Origin: Rivularia sp. MS3
GTDB lineage: Bacteria > Cyanobacteriota > Cyanobacteriia > Cyanobacteriales > Nostocaceae
Length of the DNA stretch: 64,000 bases
Assembly: GCA_019192545.1 (NCBI GenBank)
Contig: JAHCMI010000031.1
Location: forward strand, 26,613-90,612
Reading direction: 5' to 3'
Both the position numbers and the translations under genes were made by a program. Position 1 is the first letter of the stretch. The number at the start of each line of letters is the position of its first letter. Positions 49,450 to 58,657 of the stretch are shown piece by piece. The notes below the pieces were generated by a model that worked only from the letters and a program-made list of their open reading frames with translations, ran no database searches and was not told where the DNA came from.

Positions 49450-50289
49450 TTAAAACTTTCCAACGAACACTTTCTGAGCAGGCCCACTCATATAAATTCT
49501 TTGATCGATTTCCGACCATTCTATCAGTAATGGCCCACCTGGAAGTTCTATAGTTGCTTTTCTATCGCATTTTCCAGTTAATACTCCAGCTACCAAAGAA
49601 GCGCAGGCTCCGGTTCCGCAGGCTAAAGTAATGCCAGCACCGCGCTCCCATACTCGCATTTTGAGATAGTCTGAGCTAACAACTTGAATAAATTCGGTGT
49701 TGATTCTTTCGGGGAAAGCCGGATGATTTTCAAACTGAGTCCCAATCTTTTCCAACTCTATAGCTGCAACGTCTTCTACAAAAGTAATGCAGTGAGGATT
49801 GCCCATATTTACACAGGTAACATCCCAAGATTTACCCGCAACTTCCATAGTTTGGTTAACTACCTTTTCATTTTCAGCAGCAAGGGTAGTCGGAATTTCA
49901 CCCGCAGTCAATCTTGGAATACCCATATCCACTTTAACTTGACCGTCAGACATTAATTCAGGTGTAATCGTACCGCCTAAAGTATGAATGCTGTACTTAT
50001 CGCTTTTTCTGGCATCTCCTTCTAACTCAGCTAAAAAAGCAGCCATGCAGCGAATACCATTACCACACATTTCCGGCTCCGAACCATCCGAGTTAAAAAT
50101 CCGCATAGTATAGTCAGTACCGTTTTCTCCCGGTAAAGCAAAAATGACACCATCTGCACCGATACCAAAATGGCGATCGCACACCTGGATTGCTTTGTCT
50201 GGAGTCACTGCTGGCTCTGAACTTGAGCGATTATCAATCAATATAAAATCGTTACCCAAACCCTGATACTTAGTAAAATTAATTGCCAT
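49450..50289 (-). CDS. dapF: Diaminopimelate epimerase
   Basis: A 279-residue cytoplasmic enzyme converting LL- to meso-diaminopimelate for lysine and peptidoglycan. Both catalytic cysteines are visible: Cys75 in EMCGNGIRC and the one in TLACGTGAC near residue 222. [13 protein letters not shown] at the N-terminus and GADGVIF complete the family pattern. The length is standard. It is divergent from hfq, with a 128-bp spacer of tandem repeats. Confidence 0.95.
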   Translation of the reverse strand: MAINFTKYQGLGNDFILIDNRSSSEPAVTPDKAIQVCDRHFGIGADGVIFALPGENGTDYTMRIFNSDGSEPEMCGNGIRCMAAFLAELEGDARKSDKYSIHTLGGTITPELMSDGQVKVDMGIPRLTAGEIPTTLAAENEKVVNQTMEVAGKSWDVTCVNMGNPHCITFVEDVAAIELEKIGTQFENHPAFPERINTEFIQVVSSDYLKMRVWERGAGITLACGTGACASLVAGVLTGKCDRKATIELPGGPLLIEWSEIDQRIYMSGPAQKVFVGKF

Positions 50290-50302
50290 TTGTCGCTTTG
50301 AT

Positions 50303-50408
50303 GAATTATTACAGATATTAGTTGTTAGTTATTAGTTATTAGTTGTTAGTTGTTAAAGCCACTAATTACTATCCACTATCCACTAACCACTATCCACTAT
50401 CTACCATT
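50303..50408. repeat. Tandem repeats in the dapF-hfq spacer
   Basis: A run of TTAGTTG/TTAGTTA units (about 50318-50355) and a run of CCACTAT/CCACTAA units (about 50372-50405) fill almost the entire divergent promoter region of dapF and hfq. Confidence 0.7.
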
Positions 50409-50417
50409 ACATACAAA

Positions 50418-50633
50418 ATGTTGACAGAATTCGATACCTCACTACCTAGCATCAAGCAAGTTCAAAAGTTAATTCAAGAAAATACCCAAATTGAATTAAA
50501 GCTCATAACCGGCGATGTGATTGCCGGAAAACTTTTATGGCAAGACTTACAATGTTTCTGCATTATGTCAGCAGATAATCAAAAAACTACCGTTTGGAAA
50601 CAGGCGATCGCTTTCTTGAAAGTTGGGGAATAA
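50418..50633 (+). CDS. hfq: Cyanobacterial Hfq-like RNA-binding protein
   Basis: A 71-residue Sm-like protein; the start is ATG 50418 and the longer frame upstream lies in repeats. The fold pattern is visible: an N-terminal helix (PSIKQVQKLIQENTQ), Sm1 with VIAGKLLWQDLQCFCI and Sm2 with TTVWKQAIAFLKVG. Cyanobacterial Hfq is shorter and lacks much of the sRNA-binding residues of enterobacterial Hfq; in Synechocystis it acts through binding the type IV pilus ATPase PilB and affects motility. It is divergent from dapF, a known neighbour in cyanobacteria. The identification is good, the local function inferred. Confidence 0.88.
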   Translation: MLTEFDTSLPSIKQVQKLIQENTQIELKLITGDVIAGKLLWQDLQCFCIMSADNQKTTVWKQAIAFLKVGE

Positions 50634-50738
50634 ATGAGTCATGGGAATGGGGGATTGGGAATTGGGCATGGGGGATTGGGGAGAGGGGGGAGAAAATTAA
50701 TAACTCCTAACTCCTAACTGCTCACTGCTTACTGTCTC

Positions 50739-53078
50739 CTATTCTCTCAACTCGTCAAGGGGTAAATAATCGCGCAAAGCTTCTAATTCTGCGGCTTTAA
50801 CTACTGGAATTGATAATACTGGTTGATTAGTTTCGGGTGAAAATAGTTCTTCTAGTTGGTTTAAAGCAGATAATCTACCGCACAACAGTAATTGATCGCG
50901 GTTTTGCAGTTTGGTTTTGCCGTTGGGATAGCGAATAAATTTTCTCTCTCTTCGGATTGCTTGTATTTCGACTCCATATTCTTGACGAACATTTAAGTCA
51001 CCCAGAGTTTTTCCTAAAAGCAGCGATTTTTTATTGAGCATTACCCATTGACAGGCACTGTTTTCTCCCGGTACTGTTGCTTTCCCCGATGCAAATTCGT
51101 CTAAGGCTGCTATTTCTTCGGATGAACCTACTACTAAAAGCTTGTCGCCTTCTTCTAAAGTGGTTTTTGCGTCGGGATAATCTATTTCTAACCCGTTGGT
51201 GCGCTCGATTGCCATCAAACTGACTCCGGTTAAATAGCGCATATCGGCTTGTTCGAGCGTCATTCCAACTAAAGGCGAGTGCGTCGGCAGGGAATACCAC
51301 CGTTTGTTTAAATCGGCTGTAGCTCGTCGCAAATCGCGGGCTACTTCAGAAGCTGATTGTTCGGGACGAAAATCTAAATAGTGACGTTGGCGGATTTCCT
51401 GCATTTCTCGCTGTACTGTTACTGGAGAGAAACCAACATCTGTTAGCAGAAACGAAACCATTTCTAAACTAGCTTCAAATTCTGGCTGTACAACTTCTCG
51501 CGCTCCTAGTTGGTATAGTGCTTCAATATTTTTGTTGTTTGTAGCCCGCACTACTATATTTAATTCTGGATATAATTCTAAACCGCGCCGCAGTGAAAGA
51601 CGGGTACTCATAGGATCGGGGAGAGCGATCGCCATTGCTTTAGCTTGGTTAACTCCTGCTGTTTCTAAGACATGAAAACTCACGCAGTTACCGTATACAT
51701 AAGGAATTTTAGCTTCTCGTAGTTGTTGAATTACCCTTTCGGATTGTTCTATAACTATTACAGGAAGTTTATGAAAAAGCAGCAGTTTAACTAAATTTTT
51801 ACCGACTCTACCGTAACCGCAAACTATAACATGGTCTTTTATCGGTAAGTCGTCAGCAACATCAAGGGGTTTGCCTTCACCGTTAAGATAAGGCTTTAGC
51901 CAAGGCATTGATTCAGCCCAATCAAATACAATCGGCACCAATCGCAGTACGAAGGGCGTTAAGATTAATGTGACCGCCGTAGTACCTAAAATAAGTAAAT
52001 ATACAGAGCGCGAAACCAAGCCTAACTGTTGACCTTCGCTAGCTAGTACAAAGGAAAATTCCCCGATTTGAGCCAGTCCTAAGCCCGCAATTAAAGCGGT
52101 TTTCAACGGATAGCGGAATATTTTAACTAGGGGAGTAATAATTAAAAATTTACCAATAAATACTAAGGTCACCAATCCTAAAATCAATTCCAGATTGTTC
52201 CATAAAAATACTGGATCGATTAACATGCCGATGGCAGCAAAGAACAAACTAGCACAAATATCTCGCAACGGCTCAACATAAGTTAAAGTTTGGTCGGCAT
52301 ATTCAACTTCGGAAATCATCAAACCGGCGACAAATGCGCCCATTTCGATGGAAAGTCCTAATTCTTCTGTTAATAAAGCGATTCCCAAACATAAAGCTAC
52401 TACACCCAATAAAAACAACTCTCGGCTTTCAGTCTGTGCCAGCAATCGCAACAAAGGAGGAATCAGCCATATACCTGTCGCCACAGCACCAGCAGCAAAC
52501 AAGCAAATCTTTAACAAAGCCATCAGTACGGCTACACCGAGAGTTTCCACGGGTTGGTCGAGAGCGGGTAATACTGCTAGCATTAATCCTAATGCTAAAT
52601 CTTGTACTACCAAGATTCCCAACATTACCTGTCCGTGGGGAGCTTCCGTTTCATTACGCTCCATCAAGCATTTAAGAACTACCGCAGTGGACGATAAAGA
52701 TAAAATCGCCCCCAAAAATACACCTTGAACTGGCGAACTTACCCAGCCAACTCCCACCGACACCAAAGCAGTAACTCCGATAGTCAGAAGAATTTGTAAG
52801 CCACCACCGCCCAAACTTATTTTCTTAACTTTGTTAAGTTCGGCAAAAGAAAACTCTACCCCTAAAGCAAAGAGTAAAAAAGCAACACCGAACTGCGCTA
52901 ATGTCTCAACTTGAATAAATTCTTTTATTAATCCAAACCCCGCTGGCCCAACCATCATCCCACCAACGAGATACCCCAATAACACGGGTAAACCTAAAAG
53001 CGAAGCAAACAGCCCTCCACCCGCAGCTACAGCGAGAACCGAAACCAAATCAACTATTAATCTAAAATCTTCCTGCAC
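50739..53078 (-). CDS. CPA2 cation:proton antiporter (KefB-like) with TrkA-N and TrkA-C domains
   Basis: A 779-residue inner-membrane antiporter. Residues 1-400 form a Na+/H+ exchanger domain with 11-13 hydrophobic segments (LLGYLVGGMMVGPAGFG). A cytoplasmic RCK/TrkA-N domain starts about 413 with IVCGYGRVGKN (nucleotide-binding GxGxxG), followed by two TrkA-C domains (about 600-680 and 690-765; LEEGDKLLVVGS, LQNRDQLLLCG). Such proteins exchange K+ or Na+ for H+ and are gated by nucleotides. The start is GTG 53078; no ATG fits. It is convergent with hfq. Confidence 0.9.
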   Translation of the reverse strand: MQEDFRLIVDLVSVLAVAAGGGLFASLLGLPVLLGYLVGGMMVGPAGFGLIKEFIQVETLAQFGVAFLLFALGVEFSFAELNKVKKISLGGGGLQILLTIGVTALVSVGVGWVSSPVQGVFLGAILSLSSTAVVLKCLMERNETEAPHGQVMLGILVVQDLALGLMLAVLPALDQPVETLGVAVLMALLKICLFAAGAVATGIWLIPPLLRLLAQTESRELFLLGVVALCLGIALLTEELGLSIEMGAFVAGLMISEVEYADQTLTYVEPLRDICASLFFAAIGMLIDPVFLWNNLELILGLVTLVFIGKFLIITPLVKIFRYPLKTALIAGLGLAQIGEFSFVLASEGQQLGLVSRSVYLLILGTTAVTLILTPFVLRLVPIVFDWAESMPWLKPYLNGEGKPLDVADDLPIKDHVIVCGYGRVGKNLVKLLLFHKLPVIVIEQSERVIQQLREAKIPYVYGNCVSFHVLETAGVNQAKAMAIALPDPMSTRLSLRRGLELYPELNIVVRATNNKNIEALYQLGAREVVQPEFEASLEMVSFLLTDVGFSPVTVQREMQEIRQRHYLDFRPEQSASEVARDLRRATADLNKRWYSLPTHSPLVGMTLEQADMRYLTGVSLMAIERTNGLEIDYPDAKTTLEEGDKLLVVGSSEEIAALDEFASGKATVPGENSACQWVMLNKKSLLLGKTLGDLNVRQEYGVEIQAIRRERKFIRYPNGKTKLQNRDQLLLCGRLSALNQLEELFSPETNQPVLSIPVVKAAELEALRDYLPLDELRE

Positions 53079-53252
53079 GAGTTTATAAAAAAATATATTT
53101 ATCCCTTGTAACCAGCATACAAAGTTTTGTGAAGACTGTCTCAGGAATCAGTTAACAGTTATCAGTATTAGCACAGAGTGACGCGATAGCCTCATACAGC
53201 GAACAGTTGCGCTCATTTGTGAACTAACTACTTTCAACTTATAACTTACTAT

Positions 53253-56234
53253 TTACAATTTACAACTCCCCAATACGGGAATTTCAATTACGAATTCTGC
53301 ACCCTTGCCAATTGTAGAGTTGCAATACAGCTTACCGCCATGTTTTTGGACAATAATTTGGTAGCTAATAGATAGCCCTAACCCGGTACCTTTCCCCACA
53401 TCTTTAGTGGTAAAAAATGGGTCAAACAGTTTGGCAATAAAAGCTTGAGGAATTCCTAATCCATTATCAGCAATACGAATCGCTATCCACTGTTGAGATG
53501 ATTGTTGTGGTATAAGTTCCGTCGTAATTTTTATTTGACTGGGTTTGTTCTCAATTGATTTCGGGCTACGTTTGATATTGTATTCGTCTAAAGCATCTAT
53601 AGAATTAACCAAAATGTTCATTATAACTTGATTTAACTGACCGGGATAGCATTTAATTAAGGGCAGCGATGCATACTTTTTAACTATTTTAATTTCCGGA
53701 TAATTAGGCTTTTCTCTAAGACGATTTTGTAAAATCATTAAAGTCGAATCAATTCCCGAATGAATATCAACTTCTTTATATTCCGATTCGTCTAAACGTG
53801 AAAAATTGCGTAAAGATAAAACAATTTCTTTAATCCTCCTAGTCCCTTGTTGCATCGATTTCAGCAGTTTTATCGCATCTTCTTTGATAAAATCTAATTC
53901 TACGTCTTCAATCAAACCTTGAATTTCTTCCGGGGGATGAGGATAATGTTTTTGATATAGTTCGAGTAATTTTAATAAATCTTGGACGTATTGAATAGCA
54001 GGAATAATATTGCCGTGGATAAAGTTGGTTGGATTGTTTATTTCATGGGCAACACCTGCAACCATTTGTCCAATAGAAGACATTTTTTCACTTTGTACTA
54101 ATTGAGCTTGAGTATTTTTTAAGGTATCTAAAGCCTTTTTTAATTCTTGAGTTTGTTTTTTAAGTTTAATTTCGCTGCGTTTTCTTTCACTAATATCTCT
54201 AACTACGGCTAATCCGTGCAGTTTTCCATTATAAATGCAGCTTGTTCCTTTTATTTCAACATCAATTTTTGAACCATCTTTACAAATATCGACTGCTTGA
54301 GCTTCAAATTTATGTTTTTTTTGAAGAACTTGATTAAACTCTTGAAATAAATGATGATAGTCTGCATCAATAAAAACTGTCGGATGTAAGCCGATAAATT
54401 CTGATTCCGAATAACCATGCATATGGCAGGCAACGGGATTCGATTTGACTAATAATCCGGTTTCTAAATCGTTAATAAATAACCCGTCGCTGACATTTTC
54501 AAATATATGACGATATTGTTCTTCTTGTTGAATTAATTTTAATTCTATTTGTTTGCGTTGAGTAATATCTGTAGCAGTAACAATTAACTTAAAAATTTCG
54601 TTTCGGGCGTTTCGCATGGGAGTTGCATTTATTAACCACCATGTTTGAATCTGATTTAATTCAAAAGTTTCTTCAAAATCTTGAGTTTTACCTTTAACTA
54701 CGCAGTCACGATAGCGTTGATTATAAATCAAAGCCATGTCTACGGGTAGAGCTTCGGTTACAGTTTTCCCTAGCAATGAAGCCATATGAACGGGAGAATT
54801 TTTTGCCATTGCTGGATTAAAATCTACAAAGCGAAACTCTTTACCTGCCTCTAAAACTTCAAGAACAAAAATACCGTAATCAACACCTTCCCAAATACTT
54901 TGTAAAAACTGTTGCTGTTGCTCTATTTGTTCCTGAGCTTTTTTTTCTTTTGTAATATCAATAACGCAACCGCACCAAATAATAGAGTTATCTGCTGCGA
55001 TTCTTGGTTCAGAAATACCTTTCAACCACTTTTCTTTACCAGAGCCAGTACTAATTCGCCATTCACATTCCCATTTTTGCAAAGTTCGAGCAGAATCGGC
55101 AATTTTTTTATGTACTAAATCAATATCTTGTCTGTGAATCGCCTCAAACAATATATCTGAATTTTCTAATACTTGTTTCGGTTCAATTTCCCAAAGCAAT
55201 TTACACCCATCCGAAACATAGCTAAAAGATTTATTTCCGTTGGCGTGCAGGCAAAATTCATAAATCATTCCTGGTACGCTATCAGTTAATCGAGTTAATC
55301 TTAATTCTGTTTGAATTAATTTTTTAGTATGTTGCTTAACTCTAATTTCTAATTCTTGATTTAACCTTTGTAATTCCGCTTCTGCTTGTTTTCGCTGGCT
55401 AATATCGCGTACATTTGCTAAAATTAAATTTTGTCCGTTAAGATTTATCCGACGCAAGAAAACTTCGATATCAAATATTTTACCACTACTATAATGTTTC
55501 GCTTTCCATTCAAAAAGTTTAGTTTCTCCTGCAATTACTTGTTGCCAAATTCGAGGTAATTCTTGAAACGGATTATCTGGGCTAGAATAATCTGTTTCAA
55601 TAGATAACTTAATAGCTTCGTTATAATCCACTCCATACATTTGCAGCATTTTTTGATTAACATCAATAATCTTGCCATTTAAATCGTGAATAAAAATGGC
55701 ATCATAAACGCTATCAAATACAGTACGTAAATTAGCTGCATTTATCTTTCTCTCGGTTATATCAACTATACAGCCGTACCAAACAGTAGAAGCATCCGTC
55801 TTTTTTTCTGGTTGAGAAAAGCCCTGCAACCACTTTTGTTTACCTGAAGGAGTCGTAATTCTAAATTCGCATTCCCATCTTTGAAAACTTTGAGCAGATT
55901 TGAGAACTGTCTTTTTTAAAATTGCTACATCATCCGGATAAATCATATCTATTAATATATTCGGATTTTGTTGCACTGCTTCTGGAGAAACTTCCAAAAT
56001 TAATTTACATCCATCTGAAACGTAAGGAAAAGAGATATTACCGTTTGACTGAAGCTGAAATTTATAAATTATTCCCGGAACATTATCGGCAGAATTATGT
56101 GATAAGCCGCAAGCTCCATCTGCTTGTGTTTTATGACAAATATTTTCTAATATTTTAACTCGATCGCGCAGCGAAATAAGTTCTGCGTGCATTTGTTCGT
56201 ATACATGTTTATCAATAGTAATAGTTTCTTTCAT
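53253..56234 (-). CDS. Multi-PAS sensor histidine kinase
   Basis: A 993-residue soluble kinase with a short coiled start, about five PAS domains (about 45-165, 166-285, 320-440, 450-570, 575-695), a linker coiled coil and a catalytic core. PAS 1 and 3 are near-duplicates: both contain GMIYEF/GIIYKF, SYVSDGCKL and WECE.RI.T.SGK.KWL. The phospho-acceptor His is at about 729 in [12 protein letters not shown]; the N-box is NQVIMNILVNSIDA, the glycine boxes DNGLGIP and GTGLGLSIS. The kinase core closely resembles those at 5637 and 7308. No sensor ligand is known. No response regulator is adjacent. Confidence 0.9.
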   Translation of the reverse strand: MKETITIDKHVYEQMHAELISLRDRVKILENICHKTQADGACGLSHNSADNVPGIIYKFQLQSNGNISFPYVSDGCKLILEVSPEAVQQNPNILIDMIYPDDVAILKKTVLKSAQSFQRWECEFRITTPSGKQKWLQGFSQPEKKTDASTVWYGCIVDITERKINAANLRTVFDSVYDAIFIHDLNGKIIDVNQKMLQMYGVDYNEAIKLSIETDYSSPDNPFQELPRIWQQVIAGETKLFEWKAKHYSSGKIFDIEVFLRRINLNGQNLILANVRDISQRKQAEAELQRLNQELEIRVKQHTKKLIQTELRLTRLTDSVPGMIYEFCLHANGNKSFSYVSDGCKLLWEIEPKQVLENSDILFEAIHRQDIDLVHKKIADSARTLQKWECEWRISTGSGKEKWLKGISEPRIAADNSIIWCGCVIDITKEKKAQEQIEQQQQFLQSIWEGVDYGIFVLEVLEAGKEFRFVDFNPAMAKNSPVHMASLLGKTVTEALPVDMALIYNQRYRDCVVKGKTQDFEETFELNQIQTWWLINATPMRNARNEIFKLIVTATDITQRKQIELKLIQQEEQYRHIFENVSDGLFINDLETGLLVKSNPVACHMHGYSESEFIGLHPTVFIDADYHHLFQEFNQVLQKKHKFEAQAVDICKDGSKIDVEIKGTSCIYNGKLHGLAVVRDISERKRSEIKLKKQTQELKKALDTLKNTQAQLVQSEKMSSIGQMVAGVAHEINNPTNFIHGNIIPAIQYVQDLLKLLELYQKHYPHPPEEIQGLIEDVELDFIKEDAIKLLKSMQQGTRRIKEIVLSLRNFSRLDESEYKEVDIHSGIDSTLMILQNRLREKPNYPEIKIVKKYASLPLIKCYPGQLNQVIMNILVNSIDALDEYNIKRSPKSIENKPSQIKITTELIPQQSSQQWIAIRIADNGLGIPQAFIAKLFDPFFTTKDVGKGTGLGLSISYQIIVQKHGGKLYCNSTIGKGAEFVIEIPVLGSCKL

Positions 56235-56628
56235 CGCTGCATTATCTTATTTCTGTAGGCATTATATAAATAAGATTATTTATATACATTTTGCGTTTAT
56301 GCTCTGTTTTTGTAGTATTAACCGACCCTAATAAATTACATTATCTGCCACAATAGTAATAGGTATTTAGCAGTAATATATGATTCGGAAAAAGATAAAA
56401 TGTAATAAAATATTAATTTTCGATCAAAATGATTTTGAAATCAGAATAAAATTATAAATAAAGTAATTATTCAACGAATACCGTAAGAATACGCAATTAT
56501 AATTCATTTATAGTTTATTATATATATTGTTTTTCTTTATCAACGTATTTTTTTTGATTTGTTTGTCTTTAAATTAATTTTGTTCGAGTCATAGCAATCA
56601 ACTGTAAACTATTAGTTTTTAACCAACA
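56235..56628. other. 394-bp AT-rich spacer between divergent genes
   Basis: It separates the PAS kinase and photolyase genes, which are divergent. I see no gene, RNA or clear promoter motif. Confidence 0.4.
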
Positions 56629-58188
56629 ATGAATATAATTTGGTTCCGTAGAGATTTACGCTTGAACGATAACGAAAGCGTTTTTAAGGCAGTTGCTAAT
56701 AATAATGAAGTCTTACCATGTTTTATTATCGATCCTTGGTTTTATCAATGGAAAGATGTTGGAAAAGCGCGAGTTAGGTTTTTATTTGAATGCTTAGAAA
56801 ATTTAGATAGTAATCTCCAAAAAATAGGCAGTCAGCTATATCTATTTGAAGGTAATTCTGTAGATGTTTTGCAAAATGTAACCCAAGAACTTATACAGAA
56901 ATCCTATCAGCCAAAACTTTATTTTAATCGCGATGTCCAAGTTGAATATGGAGTTAAAAGAGATAAATTAATCATCGATTTTTACAAGCAACAAAATTTA
57001 GAGTACCATATTGGTTTAAGTAACTTTATTCAACCGCAAGAATGTCGTGAAGAATGGTTTAATGAATACTATACTTATCAACGACATTCTTTATATCCTA
57101 GCCCGACTGATATTAATACACCCCAAATATCTTTCAACTCTCCTCAACTGACAATCGCAGCATTAAAACAGAAATATAGTGCTTTTTGGCAAACAGATAA
57201 AATATATTTCTCCGGTGGGGAAACAGAAGCGACAGCAGTATTAAGCTCATTTCTTTCTACTAGGTTTAAAGGATACCATTGGAAAGTATCTCGCCCTTGG
57301 ATGGCACAAAAAAGGGCTACATCACACCTTTCGCCTCATCTTGCTTTCGGTACTGTTTCTACAAGAATGGTATATCAAAGAACAAAAACACGTGCCCAAG
57401 AGTTAGAAAAACAACCAAAAGCGGCATTTTCCTTAAAAGCGTTTAGAGACAGATTGCGATGGCATGATAGTTTTACGCAACGGCTATACTCCCATCCAGA
57501 AATTGCTTATATCAATCGTTTTCCGGAATTCGACGAATATTATCAGCCAGACGAATTAACACCCGAAAAGCAAGAAATATTTCAAGCTTGGTGTGAAGGT
57601 ATGACAGGTTTCCCAATGGTAGATGCAAGTATGCGTCAATTAAAAAGAATGGGTTGGATGAATTTCCGAATGCGGGCAATGTGTGCGACTTTTTTAACAA
57701 TTAACTGCGGCATTTCCTGGCATCATGGAGCCAAGCATTTTATGAATTGTTTGGTTGATGGAGACTTAGCTATCAACAATTGGCAATGGCAAATGCAAGC
57801 TGGAATTACCAATCCTCTCAGCGATACTTTTCGTATCTATAATCCTACAAAGAATATACAAGATAAAGACCCCGAATTAAACTTTATTTACCATTGGATT
57901 GAGGAATTAAGAGGTTATAGCTTACCGGAAATTTTGGCTGGAGAATATATTAATTATAGTTACTATCCCCAACCCATAATTGATTGGTCGGAAACACGTA
58001 AAGTTAATGGTAAAATTGTTTCTAATTTACGTAAAAAAGTCAAAGCAAGATTGATTTCTGAGAAAGGGGAAGAGTACTATAATGCGACGGCGACAAAACG
58101 TACCGTAGAAAAATATCGCGAATCAAAAGATAGACAATATCGGGAAGCTCAAGATAAACAAGCCAAAATTATGAATGAAAATGGTTAA
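56629..58188 (+). CDS. Deoxyribodipyrimidine photolyase/cryptochrome family protein
   Basis: A 519-residue flavoprotein. The N-terminal antenna domain (about 1-130) starts MNIIWFRRDLRLNDN. The C-terminal FAD domain (about 200-480) has the family blocks GYHWKVSRPW, SHLSPHLAFGTVS, GMTGFPMVDASMRQL, GWMNFRMRAM and NNWQWQMQAGI, with tryptophans at positions expected for the electron-transfer chain. The polar run near FRDRLRWHDSFTQRL differs from the usual W-R-E-F segment of class I photolyases, so it may be a cryptochrome-like subgroup. It probably repairs UV-induced pyrimidine dimers using blue light, or senses blue light. Repair versus sensing cannot be decided from the sequence. Confidence 0.88.
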   Translation: MNIIWFRRDLRLNDNESVFKAVANNNEVLPCFIIDPWFYQWKDVGKARVRFLFECLENLDSNLQKIGSQLYLFEGNSVDVLQNVTQELIQKSYQPKLYFNRDVQVEYGVKRDKLIIDFYKQQNLEYHIGLSNFIQPQECREEWFNEYYTYQRHSLYPSPTDINTPQISFNSPQLTIAALKQKYSAFWQTDKIYFSGGETEATAVLSSFLSTRFKGYHWKVSRPWMAQKRATSHLSPHLAFGTVSTRMVYQRTKTRAQELEKQPKAAFSLKAFRDRLRWHDSFTQRLYSHPEIAYINRFPEFDEYYQPDELTPEKQEIFQAWCEGMTGFPMVDASMRQLKRMGWMNFRMRAMCATFLTINCGISWHHGAKHFMNCLVDGDLAINNWQWQMQAGITNPLSDTFRIYNPTKNIQDKDPELNFIYHWIEELRGYSLPEILAGEYINYSYYPQPIIDWSETRKVNGKIVSNLRKKVKARLISEKGEEYYNATATKRTVEKYRESKDRQYREAQDKQAKIMNENG

Positions 58189-58278
58189 TATTCTTGCCAG
58201 TATTATAAACCCGGTATCTTTAAGACATGCATCTCGCTCCCACTACCAATTTTTCTTTTAATAAAGTTTTGAATTCGA

Positions 58279-58485
58279 TTAATCACTTTTGTGCCCATCC
58301 TCTAAGTCACCAACTTCAAAAGTTTGGTTTTCTATAGTTATTTTGTCTCCCGTCACTAACTTTCTTCCACGACGAGTTTCCAGAATACCGTTTACTTTGA
58401 CAGCACCATCAACAATTAAATGCTTTGCTTGCCCGCCGGTTTGTACAATACCCTGTAATTTTAAAAATTGGTCAAGTTTAATCAT
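58279..58485 (-). CDS. S4-domain RNA-binding protein (YbcJ-like)
   Basis: A 68-residue protein that is almost wholly one S4 domain: IKLDQFLKLQGIVQTGGQAK, then VNG and RRGRKLVTGDKI. The length and pattern match YbcJ/RlbA-type small S4 proteins. It should bind structured RNA, perhaps rRNA. It is convergent with the photolyase gene, with the large sensor kinase upstream of it on the map reading the same way. Confidence 0.85.
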   Translation of the reverse strand: MIKLDQFLKLQGIVQTGGQAKHLIVDGAVKVNGILETRRGRKLVTGDKITIENQTFEVGDLEDGHKSD

Positions 58486-58657
58486 GATATTTTAGGAGTT
58501 TTAATTATCAATTATAGATATCTATCTTGCACTATTTATAATAAGCCTAAATCAACCCGTTTCTATGTCTAAAAACATTATTATCTTGTTATTTAACCAA
58601 CAACAAACCAGGTGTCTAGCACTGATGCCAGATGTGAATGATAGAATACTCTCAAGA

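Noticed and set aside
52348..52728. 126-codon plus-strand frame inside the antiporter gene
   Set aside because: It is antisense to membrane helices of the KefB-like protein and shows no independent motifs.
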